From Clostridiaceae bacterium (GTDB taxonomy: Bacteria > Bacillota > Clostridia > Oscillospirales > Acutalibacteraceae), in assembly GCA_016295895.1 (NCBI GenBank), contig JAEDKI010000100.1, forward strand, positions 1 through 7,406: a DNA stretch of 7,406 nucleotides, given 5' to 3'. Under the pieces are notes generated by a model. That model ran no database searches. It was not told the DNA's origin and saw only the letters and a list, made by a program, of their open reading frames with translations. Below are positions 1 to 6,523 of the stretch, piece after piece (position 1 is the first letter of the stretch; each line of letters begins with the position of its first letter). A program made the translations under genes and the position numbers.

Positions 1-706
1 GCTCCTGAACGGCGGATATATTCATCTGGGCAAATATGCGGCGGCACACGGTCACAGAGGAATATGCTCCGAAAGCGAGTGGAAGCCGATTGAGCGTGAT
101 ATAAAGCTTGCTGCAGAGACCGGCTGCGCCTATCACGTCTGCCACATTTCAACCAAAGAGAGCGTTGAGCTTATCAGAAAAGCAAAGGCGGCGGGTGTTG
201 ATGTGACCTGCGAAACTGCCCCGCATTATCTTCTGCTCAGCGACAAGGATTTGCAGGAGGACGGCAGGTTCAAAATGAATCCTCCGCTCCGTGACGAGAG
301 CGACAGAGAAGCCCTGATTGAGGGAATCTGCGACGGAACAATTGACATGATAGCGACTGACCACGCCCCTCATTCGGCGGAAGAAAAATCACGGGGTCTT
401 GAAAAAAGCCTTATGGGAATTGTCGGAATCGAAACCGCTTTTCCGCTTCTTTACACTTATCTTGTTAAAAAGAATATTATCACTCTTGAAAAGCTTGTTG
501 AGCTTATGAGCGTCAACCCGTCAGAGCGTTTCGGCATTGAGAGAAGCCCCGAAAGCTTCACGGTTTTTGACCTTGATAAAAAATATTCCGTTGACCCTGC
601 CGATTTCATTTCGATGGGAAAAGCCACGCCGTTTGAGGGCTTTGAGGTTTTCGGAGAATGCAAAATGACGGTTTGCAACGGCTCAATCGCATGGAGAAAG
701 GACTGA
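1..706 (+). CDS. pyrC: dihydroorotase, 5'-truncated by the window edge
   Basis: Dihydroorotase is a cytosolic zinc amidohydrolase that interconverts N-carbamoyl-L-aspartate and dihydroorotate, step three of UMP synthesis. The frame is open from base 2, giving about 234 C-terminal residues of a family usually near 430, so roughly the first 190 residues lie upstream, including the HxH metal motif and the bridging Asp. Visible motifs are HVCHIST (bases 134-154, a metal-ligand His), CETAPHYLLL (bases 209-238, the second His ligand) and IATDHAPHS (bases 350-376, whose Asp at 359-361 is the catalytic base of type I enzymes). An asparagine-containing substrate segment (KMNPPLR) lies between the last two. 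The C-terminal tail with FDLDKKYSVDP is typical of the Bacillus-type enzyme. The gene ends in TGA four bases before pyrK, with the pyrK ribosome binding site inside its last codons. An allantoinase or hydantoinase relative is very unlikely given the operon. Confidence 0.95.
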   Translation, partial: LLNGGYIHLGKYAAAHGHRGICSESEWKPIERDIKLAAETGCAYHVCHISTKESVELIRKAKAAGVDVTCETAPHYLLLSDKDLQEDGRFKMNPPLRDESDREALIEGICDGTIDMIATDHAPHSAEEKSRGLEKSLMGIVGIETAFPLLYTYLVKKNIITLEKLVELMSVNPSERFGIERSPESFTVFDLDKKYSVDPADFISMGKATPFEGFEVFGECKMTVCNGSIAWRKD

Positions 707-710
707 TAGA

Positions 711-1442
711 ATGTTCAGAGGAATATACAAAATCGTTTCCAATAAGCCGCTGACCAAGGATGTTTTTGAAATGATACTGTCGGGCGATACCTCTGCGATA
801 ACCGCCCCGGGTCAGTTCATAAATATTAAGCTTGACGGCTTTTATCTGCGCAGACCCATTTCAATCTGCGATTATGACAATAATACCGTTACAATATTAT
901 ATAAGGTTGTCGGCGGAGGAACGGAAGCAATGTCACGCCTTGAAAGCGGTGCGGAGCTTGATATCCTCTGCGGTCTCGGCAACGGCTTTGATGTTTCAAA
1001 AAGCGGCGAAAAGCCCGTGTTGATCGGCGGCGGAGTCGGCGTTCCTCCGCTCTATAATCTCTGCAAAAAGCTGATTGAGAGCGGCAAAAAGGTGACGGTT
1101 ATCCTCGGCTTCAACACCGCAAGCGAGATATTCTATAAAGAAAAATTCGAGTCTCTCGGAGCAGAGGTTTATGTTTCAACCGTTGACGGTTCAAGCGGTG
1201 TTAAGGGCTTTGTAACCGATGTTCTGAAAGACATTGAATATGATTACTTCTTCACCTGCGGCCCGATGCCGATGTTCAGAGCAATTGAAAAAATCGCTTC
1301 TTCAAGCGGTCAGTACAGCTTTGAGGAAAGAATGGGCTGCGGCTTCGGAGCGTGCATGGGCTGCTCATGCAAAACAAAATACGGCAACAAAAGAATTTGC
1401 AGGGACGGCCCCGTGCTTGAAAGGGAGGAAATCATATGGTGA
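711..1442 (+). CDS. pyrK: dihydroorotate dehydrogenase electron-transfer subunit PyrK
   Basis: PyrK is the FAD and [2Fe-2S] subunit of class 1B dihydroorotate dehydrogenase. It carries electrons from PyrD's FMN to NAD+. The 243-residue product has the full ferredoxin-reductase layout. The FAD-binding RRPISI motif is near residues 48-53, followed by a VVGGGTEAMS segment. The nucleotide-binding GGGVGVPPL motif is at about 106-114 and the NAD-domain FTCGPMPMF motif near 181-189. The iron-sulfur cysteines are C210, C215, C218 and C230 (C-x4-C-x2-C-x11-C), with an additional C220 inside the cluster loop as is common in Firmicutes. The ATG start has an AAAGGA Shine-Dalgarno at 697-702, 8 nt upstream. 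The 3' end overlaps pyrD by 7 nt, which suggests coupled translation and balanced subunit supply for the PyrK2-PyrD2 complex. Confidence 0.96.
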   Translation: MFRGIYKIVSNKPLTKDVFEMILSGDTSAITAPGQFINIKLDGFYLRRPISICDYDNNTVTILYKVVGGGTEAMSRLESGAELDILCGLGNGFDVSKSGEKPVLIGGGVGVPPLYNLCKKLIESGKKVTVILGFNTASEIFYKEKFESLGAEVYVSTVDGSSGVKGFVTDVLKDIEYDYFFTCGPMPMFRAIEKIASSSGQYSFEERMGCGFGACMGCSCKTKYGNKRICRDGPVLEREEIIW

Positions 1443-2353
1443 ACACAAAGGTTATGCTCTGCGGAATCGAGCTTGACAATCCCGTTATCCCCGCATCGGG
1501 AACTTTCGGCTTCGGCTATGAGTTTGCGGAGCTTTACGATATTAACTGCTTAGGTACATTTTCCTTTAAAGGAACAACAAAAGACCCCCGTTTCGGCAAC
1601 CCGACTCCGAGAATTGCCGAATGTGAAAGCGGAATGATAAATTCGGTAGGACTTCAGAATCCGGGAGTTGAAGCGGTTATTGCCGAGGAATTGCCGAAGC
1701 TGAAAAAATGCTTTTCAAAGCCCGTTATGGCGAATGTCAGCGGTTTTTCTGTTGAGGATTATGCCTACACCTGCGAAAAGCTTGACGGTCAGGAGCAGAT
1801 AGGCTGGCTTGAGGTCAATGTCAGTTGCCCGAATGTTCACGGCGGCGGCATGAGCTTCGGAACTTCGCCCGAAGCGGCGGCTCAGGTCACTAAAGCGGTC
1901 AAGGCGGTAACGAAAAAGCCTGTCATCATAAAGCTTTCGCCGAATGTTACCGACATTGTGTCGATTGCAAAGGCTTGCGAGGACTCGGGAGCTGACGGAA
2001 TCAGCCTTATAAATACGCTTCTCGGCATGAGAATAGACCTGAAAACCCGAAAGCCCGTTGTTGCCAACAAAATGGGCGGTTTCTCGGGTGCGGCGATAAA
2101 GCCCGTTGCCCTCAGAATGGTTTATCAGGTCAGCGAAGCGGTAAGAATTCCCGTTGTGGGAATGGGCGGCGTTTCAAACGCAGAGGATGTTATTGAAATG
2201 ATTATGGCGGGCGCAACGGCGGTTGAAGTCGGAGCGGCGAATCTTGTTGACCCCTTTGCCTGCCGTGACATAGTTGAAAATCTCCCGAAGGTTATGGAAA
2301 AATACGGTATCAATAATTTAAATGAAATAAAAGGATGTGCGCACAATGGGTAA
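1436..2353 (+). CDS. pyrD: dihydroorotate dehydrogenase, class 1B catalytic subunit
   Basis: This is the FMN-containing catalytic subunit that oxidises dihydroorotate to orotate in the cytosol, partnered with PyrK. The product is 305 residues, normal for the family. FMN and substrate motifs appear in order: IPASGTFGFG (18-27), FKGTT (44-48, with the conserved Lys46), NSVGLQNPG (69-77), NVSCPNVHGGG (128-138), IKLSPN (165-170), INTLLGM (192-198), GGFSGAAIKP (214-223) and VVGMGGVSNAEDV (240-252). The catalytic base is Cys131 in NVSCPN. Class 1 enzymes use Cys here, while the membrane-bound class 2 quinone-linked enzymes use Ser. Together with adjacent pyrK this fixes class 1B. The ATG start lies within the pyrK stop region and has GGAGG at 1424-1428, 7 nt upstream. 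The last 8 nt overlap pyrF. Confidence 0.97.
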   Translation: MVNTKVMLCGIELDNPVIPASGTFGFGYEFAELYDINCLGTFSFKGTTKDPRFGNPTPRIAECESGMINSVGLQNPGVEAVIAEELPKLKKCFSKPVMANVSGFSVEDYAYTCEKLDGQEQIGWLEVNVSCPNVHGGGMSFGTSPEAAAQVTKAVKAVTKKPVIIKLSPNVTDIVSIAKACEDSGADGISLINTLLGMRIDLKTRKPVVANKMGGFSGAAIKPVALRMVYQVSEAVRIPVVGMGGVSNAEDVIEMIMAGATAVEVGAANLVDPFACRDIVENLPKVMEKYGINNLNEIKGCAHNG

Positions 2354-3044
2354 AGATGTAATCGTTGCCTGCGATTTCAGCAGTAAGCAGGCGGTAATGG
2401 AGTTTCTCGACAAATTCACGGAGGAAAAGCCTTATGTTAAAATCGGCATGGAGCTTTTTTATGCCGAAGGTCCGTCGATAGTCAGAGAAATAAAGGCGAG
2501 AGGTCACAAGATTTTTCTTGATCTGAAGCTTTGCGATATTCCCAACACGGTCAAGAAGGCAATGAGCGTTCTGAGCAGCCTTGATGTTGACATGACCAAT
2601 CTCCACGCAAGCGGCACGATTGAAATGATGCAGGCGGCTCTTGAGGGCTTGACAAGGCCCGACGGCACACGCCCCCTGCTTATCGCCGTAACTCAGCTCA
2701 CCTCAACGAGCGAGGAGAGAATGAGAGAACAGCTTCTGATTGACAGGCCTCTCGATGAGGTTGTTATGCATTATGCCGAAAACGCAAGAAAAGCGGGACT
2801 TGACGGCGTTGTCTGCTCTCCGCTTGAAAGCGGCAAGGTTCACGGCAGATGCTCTGACGGTTTCCTGACCGTAACTCCCGGCGTTCGCTTTGCTGACGGC
2901 GATGTCGGCGATCAGGTCAGAGTAACCACTCCTGCAAAGGCAAAGGAGCTTGGCTCGGATTATATCGTTGTCGGCAGACCGATAACCGCCGCTGATGACC
3001 CCGTTGCGGCTTACAGAAGATGCGTCAGCGAATTTGTCGGCTGA
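2346..3044 (+). CDS. pyrF: orotidine 5'-phosphate decarboxylase, type 1
   Basis: OMP decarboxylase converts orotidine monophosphate to UMP, the last step of the pathway, without a cofactor. From the ATG at 2346 the product has 232 residues, close to the usual 230-240 of the Bacillus-type enzyme. The catalytic tetrad motif LDLKLCDIP is at 58-66, with Asp59, Lys61 and Asp64. The phosphate-binding elements VTPGVR and IVVGRPITAADDP sit in the C-terminal third, as expected for a TIM barrel. An in-frame GTG at 2337 would add three residues. I prefer the ATG because AAAGGA at 2329-2334 would be only 2 nt from the GTG but 11 nt from the ATG, and MGKDVIVACDF matches the usual N-terminus. The start overlaps the end of pyrD by 8 nt. 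Confidence 0.96.
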   Translation: MGKDVIVACDFSSKQAVMEFLDKFTEEKPYVKIGMELFYAEGPSIVREIKARGHKIFLDLKLCDIPNTVKKAMSVLSSLDVDMTNLHASGTIEMMQAALEGLTRPDGTRPLLIAVTQLTSTSEERMREQLLIDRPLDEVVMHYAENARKAGLDGVVCSPLESGKVHGRCSDGFLTVTPGVRFADGDVGDQVRVTTPAKAKELGSDYIVVGRPITAADDPVAAYRRCVSEFVG

Positions 3045-3083
3045 TATTAATATAATATAATTTATTACAGGAGGATATATGAA
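3045..3083 (+). promoter_or_regulatory. AT-rich pyrF-pyrE spacer with possible internal promoter and strong RBS
   Basis: This is the only real gap inside the pyr operon. It contains two TATAAT hexamers sharing one base (3051-3056 and 3056-3061). A poor -35 candidate, TTGTCG at 3034-3039 in the end of pyrF, lies 16 nt before the second one. AGGAGG at 3069-3074 is the pyrE ribosome binding site, 9 nt before the ATG at 3084. An out-of-frame ATG at 3079, only 4 nt after the same site, opens a five-codon frame ending at 3096. Promoter activity is inference. The ribosome binding site is clear. Confidence 0.4.
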
Positions 3084-3722
3084 ATGGAAAAGTTAATTGC
3101 AAAGGATTTGCTTTCAATCGGAGCGGTATTTCTTCGCCCCGAACAGCCCTTCACATGGGCAAGCGGAATCAAAAGCCCGATTTACTGCGATAACAGACTG
3201 ACTCTGACCGCTCCTTCGGTTCGCACCGATGTTGAAAATGCACTTGCCGAAACGGTCAGAAAGTATTATCCCGAAGCAGAGGTGCTTATGGGCACTTCAA
3301 CCGCAGGCATCGCTCATGCGGCGATAACCGCTCATATCCTCAACATGCCCATGGGTTATGTCCGCTCGGGCGCAAAGGATCACGGAAGAAACAATCAGAT
3401 TGAGGGCAAGCTTGAGGCAGGCCAGAAGGTTGTAGTTATTGAAGATCTTATTTCAACCGGCGGCAGTGTTATTGAAGTTGTCAACGCTCTGCGTGATGCG
3501 GGTGCAGAGGTTCTCGGCATTGCAAGCATTTTCACCTACGGAATGCAGAAAGGCCTCGACCGCCTTGCCGAGGCAGGCGTTAAGAATGTCAGCCTCACAA
3601 ATCTCGATGTAATCGCTGAGGTTGCGGCAGAAACGGGATATATCAAGCCCGAGGATGTTGACCGTCTTATCGCTTTCAGAAACAATCCCTCCGATGAAAG
3701 CTGGATAGGGGGAGCAAAATGA
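3084..3722 (+). CDS. pyrE: orotate phosphoribosyltransferase
   Basis: PyrE condenses orotate with PRPP to give OMP and pyrophosphate, supplying the substrate for PyrF. The 212-residue product has the type I phosphoribosyltransferase signature VVVIEDLISTGGS at 116-128, where the acidic pair Glu120-Asp121 and the following loop bind PRPP. The mobile catalytic loop is also present (about 94-108: RSGAKDHGRNNQIEG, with Lys98 and His100). FTWASGIKSPIYCDNR (23-38) is the orotate- and PRPP-contacting N-terminal segment. The start is set by AGGAGG 9 nt upstream and by the closed alternative frame of the ATG at 3079. The stop overlaps the pyrB start as ATGA, indicating translational coupling. Confidence 0.96.
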   Translation: MEKLIAKDLLSIGAVFLRPEQPFTWASGIKSPIYCDNRLTLTAPSVRTDVENALAETVRKYYPEAEVLMGTSTAGIAHAAITAHILNMPMGYVRSGAKDHGRNNQIEGKLEAGQKVVVIEDLISTGGSVIEVVNALRDAGAEVLGIASIFTYGMQKGLDRLAEAGVKNVSLTNLDVIAEVAAETGYIKPEDVDRLIAFRNNPSDESWIGGAK

Positions 3723-4633
3723 GAAGTCTGATTGACATTCTTTCGCTCTCAACCGAAGAAATAGACGAGCTTATCGAAAAAGCCGAAGACATTATTGCCA
3801 ATCCCGAAAAATACAGAGAAAAGTGCAGGTATAAAAAGCTTGCAACCCTTTTCTTTGAGCCGTCAACAAGAACAAGGCTCAGCTTTGAAGCCGCCATGTA
3901 TGAGCTTGGCGGTCAGGTTCTCGGATTTTCGCAGGCTGATTCATCTTCTGCGGCAAAGGGCGAGAGCGTTGCCGACACGGCAAGAACAGTCAGCTGTTAC
4001 GCCGATATTATCGCAATGCGTCACCCCAAGGAGGGCGCTCCGCTTGTTGCGTCGATGGCGGCGAGCGTTCCGATTATCAACGCAGGTGACGGCGGCCACA
4101 ATCACCCGACCCAGACCCTCACCGACCTTTTAACGATAAAGAGAGAAAAGGGCAGGCTGAATAATCTCACCGTCGGTTTCTGCGGAGACCTGAAATTCGG
4201 CAGAACGGTTCATTCGCTGATTGAAGCCCTGACGAGATACACGGGGATTGAATTTGTTCTGATTTCTCCCGAAGAACTGATGCTTCCGGGCTATCTCAAA
4301 AAAGGTATTCTTTCTCAGGACGGAATAAAATACACCGAAACGACCGACCTTGAATCAGTCATGCCGAAGCTTGATATTCTTTATATGACCCGTGTTCAGC
4401 GTGAACGCTTTTTCAATGAGGAGGATTATTTAAGGCTTAAAGACAGCTACATCCTTACTCCCGAAAAGCTTGTTAACGCCAAAAAAGACCTTGCGATTCT
4501 GCATCCTCTGCCGAGAGTTAACGAGATTCACACCTCGGTTGACTCCGACCCGAGAGCCTGCTATTTCAGGCAGGTGCTCAACGGCAAGTATATCCGCATG
4601 GCGCTTATCCTCAAACTGCTGGAGGTGGACTGA
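3719..4633 (+). CDS. pyrB: aspartate carbamoyltransferase catalytic subunit
   Basis: PyrB catalyses carbamoyl phosphate plus L-aspartate to N-carbamoyl-aspartate, the committed step of the pathway. The 304-residue product is full length. Carbamoyl-phosphate binding STRTR is at 49-53, and the mobile loop SSSAAKGE at 75-82 carries Lys80, contributed to the neighbouring subunit's active site in the trimer. Arg101, His127 and Gln132 (the latter two in GHNHPTQ) match the E. coli ligands Arg105, His134 and Gln137. Arg163, Arg225 and Gln227 (TRVQRERF) are the aspartate-side residues, and HPLPR is at 262-266. The gene starts in ATGA overlap with pyrE and has AGGGGGA at 3707-3713 upstream. It is followed after one base by pyrI, so the enzyme is very likely the c6r6-type allosteric holoenzyme. 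Ornithine carbamoyltransferase is excluded by the motifs and context. Confidence 0.97.
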   Translation: MRSLIDILSLSTEEIDELIEKAEDIIANPEKYREKCRYKKLATLFFEPSTRTRLSFEAAMYELGGQVLGFSQADSSSAAKGESVADTARTVSCYADIIAMRHPKEGAPLVASMAASVPIINAGDGGHNHPTQTLTDLLTIKREKGRLNNLTVGFCGDLKFGRTVHSLIEALTRYTGIEFVLISPEELMLPGYLKKGILSQDGIKYTETTDLESVMPKLDILYMTRVQRERFFNEEDYLRLKDSYILTPEKLVNAKKDLAILHPLPRVNEIHTSVDSDPRACYFRQVLNGKYIRMALILKLLEVD

Positions 4634-4634
4634 A

Positions 4635-5051
4635 GTGAATATTGATTCAATTAAAAACGGAATTGTTATCGACCACATTGCGGCGGGCAAGAGCATGGAG
4701 ATTTATTATCAGCTTGAGCTTGACAAGCTTGACTGCACCGTTGCGATAATCAAGAATGTTCACAGCAAGAAAATGGGCTTGAAGGATATCATTAAAATCG
4801 ATTCCGAAATGGAGGTTGACCTTGACGCACTCGGATATATTGATTCCGAAGCGACGGTCAACATCATCAAGGACGGCGTTCGTTGCGAAAAGAAAAAGCT
4901 CACTCTGCCCATGCAGATAAAGGATGTTCTTCATTGCAAAAATCCCCGCTGTATTACGACCACCGAGCAGGATCTTCCCCATATTTTCAAGCTGACAGAT
5001 CCGGCAACAAAGACCTACAGATGTATATACTGCGAGTCAAAGGCTAAATGA
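4635..5051 (+). CDS. pyrI: aspartate carbamoyltransferase regulatory chain
   Basis: PyrI is the non-catalytic regulatory chain that binds ATP or CTP/UTP and links PyrB trimers. From the GTG at 4635 the product has 138 residues, shorter than the roughly 153 of E. coli but typical of Clostridia versions. The N-terminal nucleotide domain starts with IKNGIVIDHI and includes KMGLKDIIKID (46-56), matching the allosteric GRKDLIKIE region. The C-terminal zinc domain has Cys101, Cys106, Cys130 and Cys133 (C-x4-C ... C-x2-C), equivalent to the four E. coli zinc ligands. The frame is open much further upstream through pyrB, but the GTG is chosen because GGAGG at 4621-4625 lies 9 nt before it and the family N-terminus begins there. 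It starts one base after the pyrB stop. The non-ATG start could tune regulatory-chain output. Confidence 0.95.
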   Translation: MNIDSIKNGIVIDHIAAGKSMEIYYQLELDKLDCTVAIIKNVHSKKMGLKDIIKIDSEMEVDLDALGYIDSEATVNIIKDGVRCEKKKLTLPMQIKDVLHCKNPRCITTTEQDLPHIFKLTDPATKTYRCIYCESKAK

Positions 5052-5062
5052 TTCTGCATTTT

Positions 5063-5116
5063 AATCCCGGATTCAGGGCTGATTCAGCGAAGCCCGCATC
5101 CGGGATTATTATTTTT
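5063..5116 (+). terminator. intrinsic terminator of the pyr operon
   Basis: A perfect 10-bp inverted repeat (AATCCCGGAT at 5063-5072 and ATCCGGGATT at 5098-5107) is extended inward, across a small internal loop, by GGGCT (5076-5080) pairing with AGCCC (5091-5095) around a 10-nt loop. A T-rich run ending in TTTTT (5112-5116) follows. It starts 11 nt after the pyrI stop and closes the operon. Confidence 0.92.
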
Positions 5117-5206
5117 CGGTTCGGAATAAAAGCACATCTGAATGCCAAAAAGTGTGGAAAAAACATGGGCAAAATAACCAAAATTCACAAAATATATCAA
5201 AATCTA
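5117..5206. other. AT-rich spacer between the pyr terminator and the next promoter
   Basis: I see no gene, RNA motif or strong repeat here. The stretch is A-rich and short. An open frame running across it from the end of pyrI has no ribosome binding site and low-complexity composition, so it is not called. Confidence 0.5.
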
Positions 5207-5234
5207 TTGACTTTTTCGACAGATAATATAAAAT
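5207..5234 (+). promoter_or_regulatory. sigmaA-like promoter of the TadE/TadG-like gene
   Basis: TTGACT (5207-5212) is separated by 16 nt from TAAAAT (5229-5234), each matching five of six consensus bases. A start site near 5241 would leave a leader of about 48 nt. TATAAA at 5227-5232 is an alternative -10 but would give a spacer of only 14 nt. It sits between the pyr terminator and the gene, as expected. Confidence 0.65.
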
Positions 5235-5272
5235 GAAAGTGACAGAGTATTTTCGTTTTTCCTGCTTTCATT
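5232..5272. repeat. 8-bp dyad across the -10/start region and leader
   Basis: AATGAAAG (5232-5239) and CTTTCATT (5265-5272) are perfect reverse complements separated by 25 nt. The left arm overlaps the -10 element and the right arm abuts the AAAGGAG ribosome binding site. If the true start site is upstream of 5232 it could form a leader hairpin. Otherwise it could be an operator-like dyad. It could also be chance in AT-rich DNA. Confidence 0.3.
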
Positions 5273-5288
5273 CAAAGGAGTGATAAAC

Positions 5289-6221
5289 ATGTTCGGAAAA
5301 ATCAAAATGAAGATAAAAGGATATTTCAGAGAGGAGTCGGGTCAGGCGATGGTTTTTGCGTCGCTTTTGATGACCGTTTTGCTCGGGTTTGCGGCGCTTG
5401 CAATCGATCTTGGCTACGGTTATCATCAGAAAAGCGATCTTCAGACTGCCGCCGACGCCGCCGCTCTTGCAACTGCGTCACAGATGCCCGGCAACACCAA
5501 TGCAAGGCTCAGGTCAATCGGAAAAGAATATGCAACCAAAAATCTTGACGACACCGATGATACGACCATAACCGTTAACCTTGACCGAAGTGCCGGAAAG
5601 GTTGAGATTGTTATCAGACAGCGTGCCAAGAATTTCTTTTCCGGCATATTCAGCAAGGATAAGAGATATGTAACTGCAAGTGCAACAAGCAAGTCTGTTG
5701 CTCAATGGGACGGCGAAGTTCTGCCCTTCCTCAACCTTGCCGGCGGCTATGAACCGGGAACAACATTTAATGTTTGGGATAAAGTTTCTTCAGGCGATTT
5801 CGGAAGTATAAGCAATTATGAAATCATGAATTCCAGAGATCCGTTTAAAATATTTTTCAAGGTTGACTACATGAACGGCGTTGAGCTGAAAAAAGGTAAG
5901 GTTGCAACAATCAAGCAGGAAATCGGCTGGATTTTCAATCAGAACCGAAACCATGTTTATATTCTCTGTGTTAGACAGGATGTTTGTGACAGCGGCAAGG
6001 TTCTGCTGACAAACGGAACATACAGAAATTTGGCAAAGACAAAAAATAAAGATGTGGTTGATCCGTCACAGATTGTGCTTGTCGAGTGTAAATTCGTTGC
6101 ATACAGTGAAAAATCAAAGTCGCTTACGCTTTATTCCGAAGCGGTATATGATATTAACAGCAACGAATTTCCACCGGATTATGATTGCCCGGGTGTCTCC
6201 GGTGCAAAGCTCATAAAATGA
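5289..6221 (+). CDS. TadE/TadG-like single-pass protein of the Flp pilus locus
   Basis: The 310-residue product is a probable minor component or pseudopilin of a tight-adherence pilus, anchored in the membrane with its C-terminal domain outside. The basic N-terminus (residues 1-14) leads into EESGQAMVFA and a hydrophobic helix at about 21-41. Next comes LGYGYHQKSDLQTAADAAALA, written here as the LGYGY and AADAAALA motifs (42-62), the hallmark of the TadG/TadE-like N-terminal family (Tad_N type). About 240 residues follow that I do not recognise, with Trp140, Trp163 and Trp214, and four cysteines only in the last third (C227, C233, C267, C300). ATG 5289 is chosen over an in-frame GTG at 5280 because the AAGGAG at 5275-5280 overlaps that codon and is 8 nt from the ATG. 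It has its own promoter and terminator, so it is probably monocistronic. The role is inferred from the N-terminal family and from the neighbouring prepilin peptidase and Flp pilin; the exact Tad name cannot be fixed. Confidence 0.8.
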   Translation: MFGKIKMKIKGYFREESGQAMVFASLLMTVLLGFAALAIDLGYGYHQKSDLQTAADAAALATASQMPGNTNARLRSIGKEYATKNLDDTDDTTITVNLDRSAGKVEIVIRQRAKNFFSGIFSKDKRYVTASATSKSVAQWDGEVLPFLNLAGGYEPGTTFNVWDKVSSGDFGSISNYEIMNSRDPFKIFFKVDYMNGVELKKGKVATIKQEIGWIFNQNRNHVYILCVRQDVCDSGKVLLTNGTYRNLAKTKNKDVVDPSQIVLVECKFVAYSEKSKSLTLYSEAVYDINSNEFPPDYDCPGVSGAKLIK

Positions 6222-6251
6222 CCGCATATATTAATAATGTATATCACATTC

Positions 6252-6284
6252 AGGCTGTGTTCTCTGTTGAACACAGCCTTTTTT
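6252..6284 (+). terminator. intrinsic terminator after the TadE/TadG-like gene
   Basis: A perfect 11-bp stem (AGGCTGTGTTC at 6252-6262 with GAACACAGCCT at 6269-6279) has a 6-nt loop, and its end runs into TTTTTT (6279-6284). It lies 30 nt after the stop codon. This is the cleanest terminator in the window and isolates the gene from the downstream transcription unit. Confidence 0.95.
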
Positions 6285-6523
6285 GTAGATTTTTTTATAA
6301 TATTCAGCAATTTTCAGCAAATTTTTACAGTTTTGTTTATTTTTGGTGTTTTATACAAAACCAATCATCCGGGTTTGTGAAAAAAAACGAAAAAACCGTC
6401 TGTGAACAAAGCTTTAATGCGGAATTTGAACTATGAACGCCAATCTTTATTCTGAATTCGAAAGAATGTTGATAAAATATTGTAATTCTTAATAAAAAAG
6501 TTCAGATAATCTGTAAAAAACTA
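6285..6523. other. AT-rich intergenic region without a convincing gene
   Basis: This stretch of about 239 bp holds no recognisable gene. It contains a short imperfect tandem repeat (TTCAGCAA at 6303-6310 and again at 6313-6320). There is a weak stem, TTGG (6343-6346) plus TTTT (6349-6352) against AAAACCAA (6357-6364), with no strong loop or poly-T context. A 19-codon ORF (6433-6492) lacks a good ribosome binding site. An 11-bp palindrome at 6503-6513 is listed separately. The length and AT content would suit regulatory DNA ahead of the promoter at 6524. Confidence 0.6.
6503..6513. promoter_or_regulatory. small palindrome just upstream of the tadV promoter
   Basis: CAGATAATCTG is a 5-1-5 perfect palindrome ending 10 nt before the -35 box, a position where an activator or repressor dimer could bind. 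It is short enough to be chance. Confidence 0.25.

Noticed and set aside
3044..3083. PyrR-type attenuator between pyrF and pyrE
   Set aside because: No GC-rich hairpin, no T-tract and no recognisable PyrR binding loop in this 39-nt AT-rich spacer; any such leader would be upstream of the window.
3795..4133. 112-codon + strand frame inside pyrB
   Set aside because: Arg-rich, out-of-frame shadow of a full-length conserved gene.
5048..5236. 62-codon + strand open frame overlapping the pyrI stop
   Set aside because: It passes through the pyr terminator and the next promoter, and its ATG lacks an independent ribosome binding site.
6343..6364. Short stem TTGG/TTTT with AAAACCAA in the intergenic region
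   Set aside because: Only 4+4 pairs with a 2-nt bulge and no poly-T or conserved aptamer features; too weak to call an RNA element.
6185..6436. 83-codon + strand open frame across the end of the TadE/TadG-like gene
   Set aside because: It runs through the strong terminator hairpin and AT-rich DNA, has no ribosome binding site and looks low-complexity.
6433..6492. 19-codon ORF in the intergenic region before tadV
   Set aside because: No Shine-Dalgarno, no convincing promoter and no recognisable motif; expected by chance at this length.
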